This document shows positions 57,882-64,000 of a stretch of DNA of 64,000 bases, one piece after another. This DNA comes from Clostridium saccharobutylicum DSM 13864 (lineage in GTDB: Bacteria; Bacillota; Clostridia; Clostridiales; Clostridiaceae), in assembly GCF_000473995.1 (NCBI RefSeq), contig NC_022571.1, forward strand, positions 358,501 to 422,500, written 5' to 3'. Position 1 is the stretch's first letter. Every line of letters begins with the position of its first letter. The translations under genes were made by a program, and so were the position numbers. Under the pieces are notes generated by a model. It was not told the DNA's origin, ran no database searches, and saw only the letters and a program-made list of their open reading frames with translations.

Positions 57882-59312
57882 ATGGAATTTGAATCAGTCA
57901 TAGGATTAGAGGTTCATGCAGAGCTTTTAACTAAAACAAAAATATATTGTGGTTGTACAACTGAATTCGGAGGAAAAGCAAATACTCACGTTTGTCCAAT
58001 ATGTTTAGGACTACCAGGATCCCTACCACAATTAAACAAACAAGTAGTTGAACTTGGAATTAAAGCGGGTTTAGCATTAAACTGTGAAATAACTAAAGTA
58101 GGAAGAATGGATAGAAAAAATTATTTCTACCCAGATTGTCCTAAGAATTATCAAATAACTCAAGATGAATTACCATTATGCAGAAATGGATATATTGATA
58201 TTGAGCTTGAAAGTGGAGAAATTAAGAGAATAGGAATCGAAAGAATTCATATAGAAGAAGATGCAGGTAAGTTACTGCATACTAAGAGAGGAACTTTAGT
58301 TGACTTTAATAGAGCTGGAGTACCTTTAATAGAAGTAGTATCAAAGCCAGATATAAGAACTTCTGAAGAAGCAACATTATATCTTACAAAGCTTAAGAGT
58401 ATCTTATCTTCATGTAAAGTATCTGACTGTAAGATGGAAGAGGGATCTTTAAGATGTGATGCCAATATATCAATAAGAGAAAAAGGAACAGAACCTTTTG
58501 GTATAAGATCAGAAATTAAGAATATGAATTCATTTAAAGCAGTAGAAAAAGCTTTACACTATGAATTTGAAAGACAAGTTAAAGCTGTAACTGCTGGAGA
58601 AAAATTGACTGTTGAAACTAGAAGATGGGATGAAACTAACAATGAAACTACAGTTATGAGAAGCAAAGAAGAAGCAAATGACTATAGATATTTCCCAGAA
58701 GGTGATTTAGTTACACTTAATATTTCTGATGAATGGATTGAAAATGTTAGAAAGACAATTCCAGAATTACCACATGAAAAAGAAGCTAGATTTATTAAAG
58801 AATATGAATTACCTAAATACGATGCTCATGTTTTAACTTTAACAGATAGCATGGCTGAGTTCTTCGATGAAGCAGCTAAGCTTTCAAAGGATCCAAAAGC
58901 AGCTTCAAACTGGATAATGGGAGACTTATCAAGACTTATGAATGTTGAAGGTACATGGGTTGAAGATCTTAAGTTTGCTCCAAATGGTATAGCGGAATTA
59001 ATAGAAGTAATTAAAGATGGAACTATTTCATCAGCAATAGGAAAACAAGTTCTAGAAGCTATGTTTGAAAGCGGGAAATTACCTAAGGCAATCATAGAAG
59101 AAAAAGGTTTAAAGCAAAATAATGATGAAGGTGCTATTCTTGAAATAGTTAATAAAGTTCTTGATGAAAATCCACAAGTTATTGAACAATATAAGAGTGG
59201 AAAAACAAGAATTCTTGGATTTGCTGTAGGCCAAGTAATGAAGGCAACAAAAGGTCAAGCAAACCCTGGTATAGTTAATCAGTTAGTTGAACAAGAAGTA
59301 GCTAAGAGATAA
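57882..59312 (+). CDS. gatB: Aspartyl/glutamyl-tRNA amidotransferase subunit B
   Basis: 476 residues. EVHAELLTKTKIYCGC at the start, zinc Cys pattern with CPICLGLPG, the activating region KNYFYPDCPKNYQITQ and HIEEDAGKL, and the C-terminal GatB/YqeY domain ending QVMKATKGQANPGIVNQL. It binds the mis-acylated tRNA, phosphorylates the side-chain carboxylate and amidates it. Last gene of the operon. Confidence 0.97.
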   Translation: MEFESVIGLEVHAELLTKTKIYCGCTTEFGGKANTHVCPICLGLPGSLPQLNKQVVELGIKAGLALNCEITKVGRMDRKNYFYPDCPKNYQITQDELPLCRNGYIDIELESGEIKRIGIERIHIEEDAGKLLHTKRGTLVDFNRAGVPLIEVVSKPDIRTSEEATLYLTKLKSILSSCKVSDCKMEEGSLRCDANISIREKGTEPFGIRSEIKNMNSFKAVEKALHYEFERQVKAVTAGEKLTVETRRWDETNNETTVMRSKEEANDYRYFPEGDLVTLNISDEWIENVRKTIPELPHEKEARFIKEYELPKYDAHVLTLTDSMAEFFDEAAKLSKDPKAASNWIMGDLSRLMNVEGTWVEDLKFAPNGIAELIEVIKDGTISSAIGKQVLEAMFESGKLPKAIIEEKGLKQNNDEGAILEIVNKVLDENPQVIEQYKSGKTRILGFAVGQVMKATKGQANPGIVNQLVEQEVAKR

Positions 59313-59327
59313 TTAATAATATATAAA

Positions 59328-59380
59328 AGAGCTATCTAAAATCAATTTTTAAGAATTTAATTTTAGATAGCTCTCTTTTT
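59328..59380 (+). terminator. Terminator of gatCAB
   Basis: AGAGCTATCTAAAAT and ATTTTAGATAGCTCT are perfect 15-bp arms followed by CTTTTTATTT. Confidence 0.92.
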
Positions 59381-59407
59381 ATTTGAAAATTTCTTTCCTA
59401 TTAAGAC

Positions 59408-59644
59408 GGTGCAATTAAAAAAATACAAGTTCATTTACCAGCCTGTTTTCAATGAGAGAAAGCTCCACCAGCATACCACTCACAGCGTGCTGTCTGAGTA
59501 AGCGACCGTCATCAATCATAGATTTAGACACTTATTTGCTCATAGGCAGATTGATTTAATATATCTGCTATGAGACAAATATATCTTCTTGTCTGATGAA
59601 AAATATTTATGACAGATTGGAGTCGTTATTTTCTTTCATGTGCT
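59408..59644. repeat. Dispersed inverted-repeat element, copy B
   Basis: 237 bp. Left end GGTGCAATTAAAAAAATACA; right end, read on the other strand, AGCACATGAAAGAAAATAAC. The core CTATGAGACAAATATATCTT then CTTGTCTGATG matches copies C and A. Its right end overlaps the last codons and stop of the small minus-strand membrane protein gene. Confidence 0.75.
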
Positions 59645-59924
59645 TAAAGTCAGTAACTTTGTTATCTCTGTTTTCATGATCATTAATATCCAAGATATCT
59701 TCTTCACCAGTTAAATAAGCATAATCATTATTTGTATCATCGCAGTTAGAAATATTATCAGAAATTGATGAAAGCTTCTGATGCATTTTTTCTAATATAT
59801 AATTTTGGTAACGTATTTGACGATAGTTTTTAATATGTACTATAAAGCTCCATATTCCTATAAACATAAATGTGCACATAAATAATATTCCGACTATTAG
59901 AAATGCACCAATTAAAAAATTCAT
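59607..59924 (-). CDS. Small membrane protein with repeat-derived C-terminus
   Basis: 105 residues. One N-terminal transmembrane helix (about 4-28, FLIGAFLIVGILFMCTFMFI) followed by a basic juxtamembrane segment and a charged, Asp/Asn-rich cytoplasmic tail. AAGGAGG precedes the ATG on the minus strand, so it is a genuine gene. The last 12 residues (KHMKENNDSNLS) and the stop codon lie inside repeat copy B; the ancestral end was probably different. No family recognised. Confidence 0.65.
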   Translation of the reverse strand: MNFLIGAFLIVGILFMCTFMFIGIWSFIVHIKNYRQIRYQNYILEKMHQKLSSISDNISNCDDTNNDYAYLTGEEDILDINDHENRDNKVTDFKHMKENNDSNLS

Positions 59925-59999
59925 CTATAAAACCTCCTTAAAAGATAACTACATTATAGCATAAGAAAAAATATATGATTGTAGTTTGTTTAAATATTA

Positions 60000-60285
60000 G
60001 GCACATTCAAAAAAATAACAAGTCCATCTGTCAAGCCTATTTTGCGTGAGAGGAAGCTCGATTCGCATGCGCTCACTGAGTAAGCGATTTACACCAAATC
60101 ATTTTTATATGAGGTTAAATCATAAATGAGTTAACTAAGTTGAAGAAACCAAATCATAGATTTGGACTTTCGCTTATCTGCTCATCAGCGGATTTCTCTA
60201 ATAGCCCGCTATGAGACAAATCCACTTCCTTGCCTGATGCAAAATAATCATGGCATTTTGGACTTGTTATTTTCTTTCATGTGCC
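60000..60285. repeat. Dispersed inverted-repeat element, copy C (best preserved)
   Basis: 286 bp. 27-bp terminal inverted repeats (60000-60026 and 60259-60285) share GGCACAT and AAAATAACAAGTCCA. Complementarity continues inward with gaps (TATTTTGC, GGAAG), and a central hairpin CTCATCAGCGG / CCGCTATGAG is visible, so a single strand can fold along its whole length. TTA flanks both ends, a possible 3-bp target duplication. No reading frame. This is the reference copy for the family. Confidence 0.85.
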
Positions 60286-60408
60286 TTAATTGATTTGATA
60301 GCAATTGAGCTATTAGTATTATTCATAGCTTACCTAAATATTAATTACTTTCATTAACAAATTATGCTCAAGAATTTTAAATTTTATTAATTAAAAATTA
60401 AATACTGA

Positions 60409-60690
60409 GGCACAATCACAAAATAATAAATCTACATATCGGGTTATTTCCCATAGGGGGAAGCTCCACTCAAATGTGCTAATTAAGTAGGCGATTCACA
60501 CTGAATTATTTTTATATAAGGGCTAGCTCATAAATGAGTTAAATAAGTTCAAGAAACCAAATCATAGATTTATTTCGTTTATCTGATCATCGGTAAAAGA
60601 CCATGATAGATTGCTATGATGATACTTTGCTTCAGTGGCTGATGCAAAAAAGTTATGGTATTTTGGACTTATTGTTTATTTTTATGTTAC
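60409..60690. repeat. Dispersed inverted-repeat element, copy D (degenerate)
   Basis: 282 bp in the same orientation as copy C, 123 bp further on. Shared blocks include CATAAATGAGTTAA, AGAAACCAAATCATAGATTT and the left end GGCACAATCA. The right end has decayed (ATGTTAC for ATGTGCC). It ends 65 bp before the solute-binding protein gene. The 123 bp between C and D hold nothing recognisable. Confidence 0.8.
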
Positions 60691-60754
60691 TAATGTTTAT
60701 AAATAGTAATTTTTGTTAATAATTATAACAGAAATTATAGCGAAAGGTGTAATT

Positions 60755-62251
60755 ATGAAAAGATATATTTTTCTTATAGTTATGTTGCTTCTTACAGTCA
60801 TATTTTGTTTTAGTTTTATAGGCAAAGATACTAGTAAGGCATCTGATATTAACTCTGAGCAATCACTAATTTATGGTGTTGATGATATTTCAACTGATTT
60901 GAGAAGTGTAACAAATTTATCTAAGCGACAAGAAGATATTATATGTGCATTAAGTAAAGGATTAGTTAGTAAAAATGCACAGAATAAAATAGTGCCTTCT
61001 TTGGCTAGTGATATTAAAGAGGATTCTGAAGGAATACAATATGAATTTAAAATTAGAGATGATGTATTTTGGAGTGATGGGAGCAAAATAACTCCTAATG
61101 ATATAGTTGAATTTTTTAAAGAATTATTAAAAGAAGAAGATGAAGAAAATATTAAAGCATTACTTGATGTATATGGAGCGAAAGATTTTAAAGCAGGGAA
61201 AACAACATTTGAAAAAGGTGTTGCTATAAGTGCTACAAATGATGCTGTGATAATTAGATTAAATACAAAAAATAATAATTTTTTAAGTGAATTAACTAAA
61301 CCACAATATAGAGTTAGAAAGTACTTGATAATGTGGGGAAACATGAAAAATAATTATAAAAAATTGATTTATTCAGGAGACTTTAGTATTGATTCTATTA
61401 ATGATGACAGTATGGTGTTAAAGAAAAATCAAAATAGTTCAGATGATATTATATCGAATATAAATATACTTAAAGATGAAAATGTAGAATTATCAATGGC
61501 ATGTTATGAAGTTAACCAAAGAGACATTGTTATAGATCCTCCTGAAACTGAGCTTAGTAAATTGGATGAGGAAGGTAAATTAATAACAGAACCTAAAATT
61601 GATGCAACATATCTATATATTAGTAATAAAGAAAATCTTCCTGTTCAAGCAAGAAGAGAGATATATAATGATGTATGTAAGGCTGTTGCATCATATAAGA
61701 ATACTAATAATAAAACTTTTGAATTGGCAGAAGGAAGTTATTTTAGAGAGGATAAGGAAAACCTAACCAAGGTGCAGGCTAGAAAAGTTAGTAGTAATAA
61801 AATTGGAACTTGGAAAAAGCCTGATATATTAACAATACTAGGTGAAGACAATGATAAAAACAGAAGTATGTGTAGAATTATTCAGGATTGGTTTAAAAAT
61901 AATACTAATATAACTATTAAGTATAGTCTTGTAAAAGAATCAGAATTTAAGGATGATGAGCTAAGAAATAGATATGATATGGTATTGATAAATAATGATG
62001 CCGATATATTAAACAAAGCAACATTTTATTCATCATTTCAAAGTTATTTAACAGGTGATCAAGTTAAGCTATTAAAAAAGGCAGGAGATGACAAAAAAAA
62101 CGATAGTTATGGAGAATTAGAAGAAAGTTTATTTAATGATTATGATATACTGCCATTGGTTTTTTATAACGAAAATATAGCTATTTCAAGCAAAGTATCT
62201 CAGCTTAATCTAGATGGAAATGGCAATATAGATTTTACGACGATTAAATAA
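60755..62251 (+). CDS. Orphan family 5 extracellular solute-binding protein
   Basis: 498 residues from the ATG at 60755 (AAAGGTG upstream). A basic N-terminus and hydrophobic helix (about 4-24) serve as signal or anchor; the Cys in IFCFSF is not in a good lipobox. The mature part shows the oligopeptide-binding (SBP_bac_5) pattern: IVPSLASDIKEDSEG, YEFKIRDDVFWSDGSKITPNDIVEFFKE, and the C-terminal domain around YDMVLINND. Family members bind peptides or nickel for ABC import, but no permease or ATPase gene is next to it. Confidence 0.8.
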   Translation: MKRYIFLIVMLLLTVIFCFSFIGKDTSKASDINSEQSLIYGVDDISTDLRSVTNLSKRQEDIICALSKGLVSKNAQNKIVPSLASDIKEDSEGIQYEFKIRDDVFWSDGSKITPNDIVEFFKELLKEEDEENIKALLDVYGAKDFKAGKTTFEKGVAISATNDAVIIRLNTKNNNFLSELTKPQYRVRKYLIMWGNMKNNYKKLIYSGDFSIDSINDDSMVLKKNQNSSDDIISNINILKDENVELSMACYEVNQRDIVIDPPETELSKLDEEGKLITEPKIDATYLYISNKENLPVQARREIYNDVCKAVASYKNTNNKTFELAEGSYFREDKENLTKVQARKVSSNKIGTWKKPDILTILGEDNDKNRSMCRIIQDWFKNNTNITIKYSLVKESEFKDDELRNRYDMVLINNDADILNKATFYSSFQSYLTGDQVKLLKKAGDDKKNDSYGELEESLFNDYDILPLVFYNENIAISSKVSQLNLDGNGNIDFTTIK

Positions 62252-62311
62252 AATTTGTATTTGAATATAACTTTAGAGTGTAATGATATCTTTAAAATAT
62301 AAAATGTTAGA

Positions 62312-62356
62312 TATAAGGTTGTAGCTTTTTAAATTCACTATAACCTTATTTGGGGT
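62312..62356 (+). terminator. Terminator of the solute-binding protein gene
   Basis: ATAAGGTTGTAG and CTATAACCTTAT pair with one G-U and a 14-base loop, followed by a T-rich stretch. Confidence 0.65.
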
Positions 62357-62380
62357 TATTTTAAATATATTTAGTAGTAG

Positions 62381-62433
62381 AAAGTAAGGGTACTCTTTTG
62401 CGTAGTAATCGAGCAAAAGAGTACCCTTACTTT
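62381..62433. terminator. Perfect 21-bp bidirectional hairpin
   Basis: 21-base arms (62381-62401 and 62413-62433, containing GTAAGGGTACTCTTTTGC) with an 11-base loop, between convergent genes. T-tracts are short on both sides. Confidence 0.7.
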
Positions 62434-62453
62434 TGGTAATTTACCATACGACT

Positions 62454-64000
62454 TTATTTTTTCTTCTTTTTAGATGGGTGCTGAGCTTTATTTTTTTTGA
62501 ATTTTTTCTTAGGAATGTTAGTTGTTTTATTATTAGAAACAGTTTTGCATGATTCTTTTAAATTATTTGAATTTGATTTTGTATTTTTTTCTAAATCACA
62601 ACTAGAATCTGATTTAGATTCTAAATTAGAGACAGAAATTTTAGGTTTATCACATAAATTTTTTTGGGGGGATATAGTATTTATTGATGTACTGGATAAT
62701 GATGAATTGGATACGATGTTTGCTGAGTTATCTAAATTAGGAAGTTCATTTGGCTCAGGAGATAAATTATCTTCAATTTTAGTATCTTCAATAATTTCTG
62801 TATCATTATGCTCTTTTGATAAGTTAGAACATGTAAAATTCATAACTTCTTCAACACTGTCTTTAAAAAGATGAATAATTAAAAGAAAATTAAACATATT
62901 TTTGTTGCTATCAAAAGAATTTTTGCTTGGGCTTAATGAATCCTTTTTTTTAGAATAAACCAAATTCTTTATAAATATTGGTGCTAATCCAGTACTTTTA
63001 GGAGTAGGCAATACAGGCATTCTAAAATATGTTTCATCAAGCATATCATCAGAACGAAGACTTAATTTTTTATATCGTTCTACTTCATCTAAAGTAGGAG
63101 CTTCTGGCCAGCTTGTTAGAAGTCCATTATTTACGAAAAGTTTTCTATATAACCCAGAAATAATAGGTCTTAATTCAGTTGTCTTATCTTCCTGTAAAGA
63201 GTACATTATTAAGCAAAGCAAATAGTTATTTATTTCTACACAGGAATATTTAATTTCTTTTTTATCAGAAGGTTTTATAAATATATTTTTGTCAGAATCA
63301 TATAAACTAATTAATTTTTCAGCAATCTCCTTAGAAGAATCCTTAAAAGAAATTATATCAGTATGTTTATAAGCTTCCATTAAGCAAATGCAGAATAATG
63401 CACAATCATCTATTGAATCTAAATAATGATCTTTTTCTTGAAATTTAGAAATTAAAAAGTCACCTAAATCTAAGATGAGATTTTTGGCATCTTTGTTATG
63501 AGAATATCTATAAAATAGATTCAATGCAAAAAAGATTTGTGTGCTTTCGCTAAAAGATAAATCATATAATGCAGATTTATAATTCTTAAACATATCTAAA
63601 ATTTCATAGGAGAATTTAATATATTCATCACTGTTCTGATCAAATTTATTATAGTGCGCATATAAGAAATAAACATCCATCATAAATGCTTGATCTGAAA
63701 ATTTAAATTTACTATCTTTATCAATTAAAGAAAAGCCTTTTGAATTTCCGTCAGATATATTTTTTTTATCAACAAATAGTCCTTCATCATTTCTTAAATT
63801 TTCTGAATAAAATTGAAGTTGCTCTTTGGCAAGATATTTAAATGGTTTTTCAAGAGATACTACATTTCTTTCTCCCTCATCGTAATGTGAATAGTATTCA
63901 CTTAATTCAAGTAAGCAAAGTGTCATGAAAGCGTTAGTAGAAGGGTTAATTTCTTTCTTAAAACTTGATTCATCGAATCCGTGACTAGTTTTACTATGAA
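62454..64000 (-). CDS. Partial alpha-helical protein with Lys-rich tail (N-terminus outside window)
   Basis: The frame stays open to the window end, giving at least 515 residues. The N-terminal two thirds are strongly helical with repeated aromatic/acidic helices (FSDQAFMMDVYFLYAHYNKF, FSESTQIFFALNLFYRYS, DDCALFCICLMEAY), reminiscent of an alpha/alpha toroid such as epimerase or glycosidase-like folds. This is structural impression only. A Ser/Asn-rich linker follows, then a Lys-rich end (KKKFKKNKAQHPSKKKKK). No family recognised; function not assigned. Confidence 0.65.
   Translation of the reverse strand, partial: HSKTSHGFDESSFKKEINPSTNAFMTLCLLELSEYYSHYDEGERNVVSLEKPFKYLAKEQLQFYSENLRNDEGLFVDKKNISDGNSKGFSLIDKDSKFKFSDQAFMMDVYFLYAHYNKFDQNSDEYIKFSYEILDMFKNYKSALYDLSFSESTQIFFALNLFYRYSHNKDAKNLILDLGDFLISKFQEKDHYLDSIDDCALFCICLMEAYKHTDIISFKDSSKEIAEKLISLYDSDKNIFIKPSDKKEIKYSCVEINNYLLCLIMYSLQEDKTTELRPIISGLYRKLFVNNGLLTSWPEAPTLDEVERYKKLSLRSDDMLDETYFRMPVLPTPKSTGLAPIFIKNLVYSKKKDSLSPSKNSFDSNKNMFNFLLIIHLFKDSVEEVMNFTCSNLSKEHNDTEIIEDTKIEDNLSPEPNELPNLDNSANIVSNSSLSSTSINTISPQKNLCDKPKISVSNLESKSDSSCDLEKNTKSNSNNLKESCKTVSNNKTTNIPKKKFKKNKAQHPSKKKKK

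Noticed and set aside
59408..60690. Tandem repeats near gatB as a phage attachment or prophage remnant
   Set aside because: No integrase, tRNA or phage gene is present, and the copies have their own inverted ends, which fits a small mobile repeat better.
62497..62874. Plus-strand frame opposite the Lys-rich tail of the minus-strand protein
   Set aside because: No ribosome binding site; composition is the complement of a Lys/Ser/Asn-rich region.

Overview
The window is chromosomal DNA of a low-GC anaerobic Firmicute, very probably a solvent-forming Clostridium of the C. beijerinckii / C. saccharobutylicum type. The evidence is the rex + crt-bcd-etfB-etfA-hbd butyryl-CoA locus, an iron-dependent butanol-dehydrogenase-like enzyme, a ferredoxin-linked [FeFe] hydrogenase, an Etf-linked lactate dehydrogenase operon and strongly AT-rich intergenic DNA. 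Species is inferred from gene content only. No rRNA, tRNA, CRISPR array, prophage or complete insertion sequence was seen.

Layout. 0-5.5 kb: a MacB/FtsX-type ABC exporter (first gene cut by the window edge), a secreted cysteine hydrolase, two unrecognised membrane proteins and a decayed gene. 5.5-8.5 kb: a minus-strand P-type cation ATPase behind a yybP-ykoY (Mn2+) riboswitch and a clear sigma-A promoter. 8.5-14.1 kb: a patatin-like phospholipase, a GntR/FadR regulator and the lactate operon lctBCD, with a palindromic operator just after the promoter. 14.2-18.8 kb: a SEC-C protein, a mannose-1-phosphate guanylyltransferase, a zinc phospholipase-like protein and the manganese exporter mntP. 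19-25 kb: rex and the butyryl-CoA operon, with a Rex operator over the crt promoter. 25.3-29.9 kb: alcohol dehydrogenase, 8-oxoguanine glycosylase, a small HNH protein and a group-B-like [FeFe] hydrogenase with its own Rex-type operator. 30-38.9 kb: groESL (CIRCE), an orphan prepilin-like protein, guaB behind a guanine riboswitch, guaA, a 16 x GYKK-type repeat/Cys-rich protein and pgi. 39.5-45.5 kb: response regulator, histidine kinase, anchored protein, substrate-binding lipoprotein and an organophosphate:phosphate antiporter, which together look like a sugar-phosphate sensing and uptake locus. 45.9-49.3 kb: a large repeat protein and a lytic transglycosylase, neither with a signal peptide. 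49.9-59.3 kb: pseudouridine synthase, pcrA, a divergent ligA and gatCAB. 59.4-64 kb: three copies of a dispersed inverted-repeat element (a fourth lies at 43.8 kb), a small membrane protein, an orphan family 5 solute-binding protein and a partial alpha-helical protein.

How the parts work together. Much of the window is redox and electron-carrier metabolism. Lactate oxidation (LctBCD) and crotonyl-CoA reduction (Bcd-EtfAB) both use flavin-based Etf complexes. The hydrogenase disposes of ferredoxin electrons and the alcohol dehydrogenase disposes of NAD(P)H. Rex, encoded here, has matching operators in front of both crt and the hydrogenase. Manganese export occurs twice, once under a riboswitch and once without one.

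Best candidates for new biology: the roughly 160-290 bp inverted-repeat element family, one copy of which supplies the C-terminus of a small gene; the five-gene sugar-phosphate sensing locus; the guaB riboswitch whose terminator 3' arm can pair with sequence upstream of the aptamer; and the GYKK-repeat/Cys-tail protein. All calls are from reading the sequence; no database search was run.
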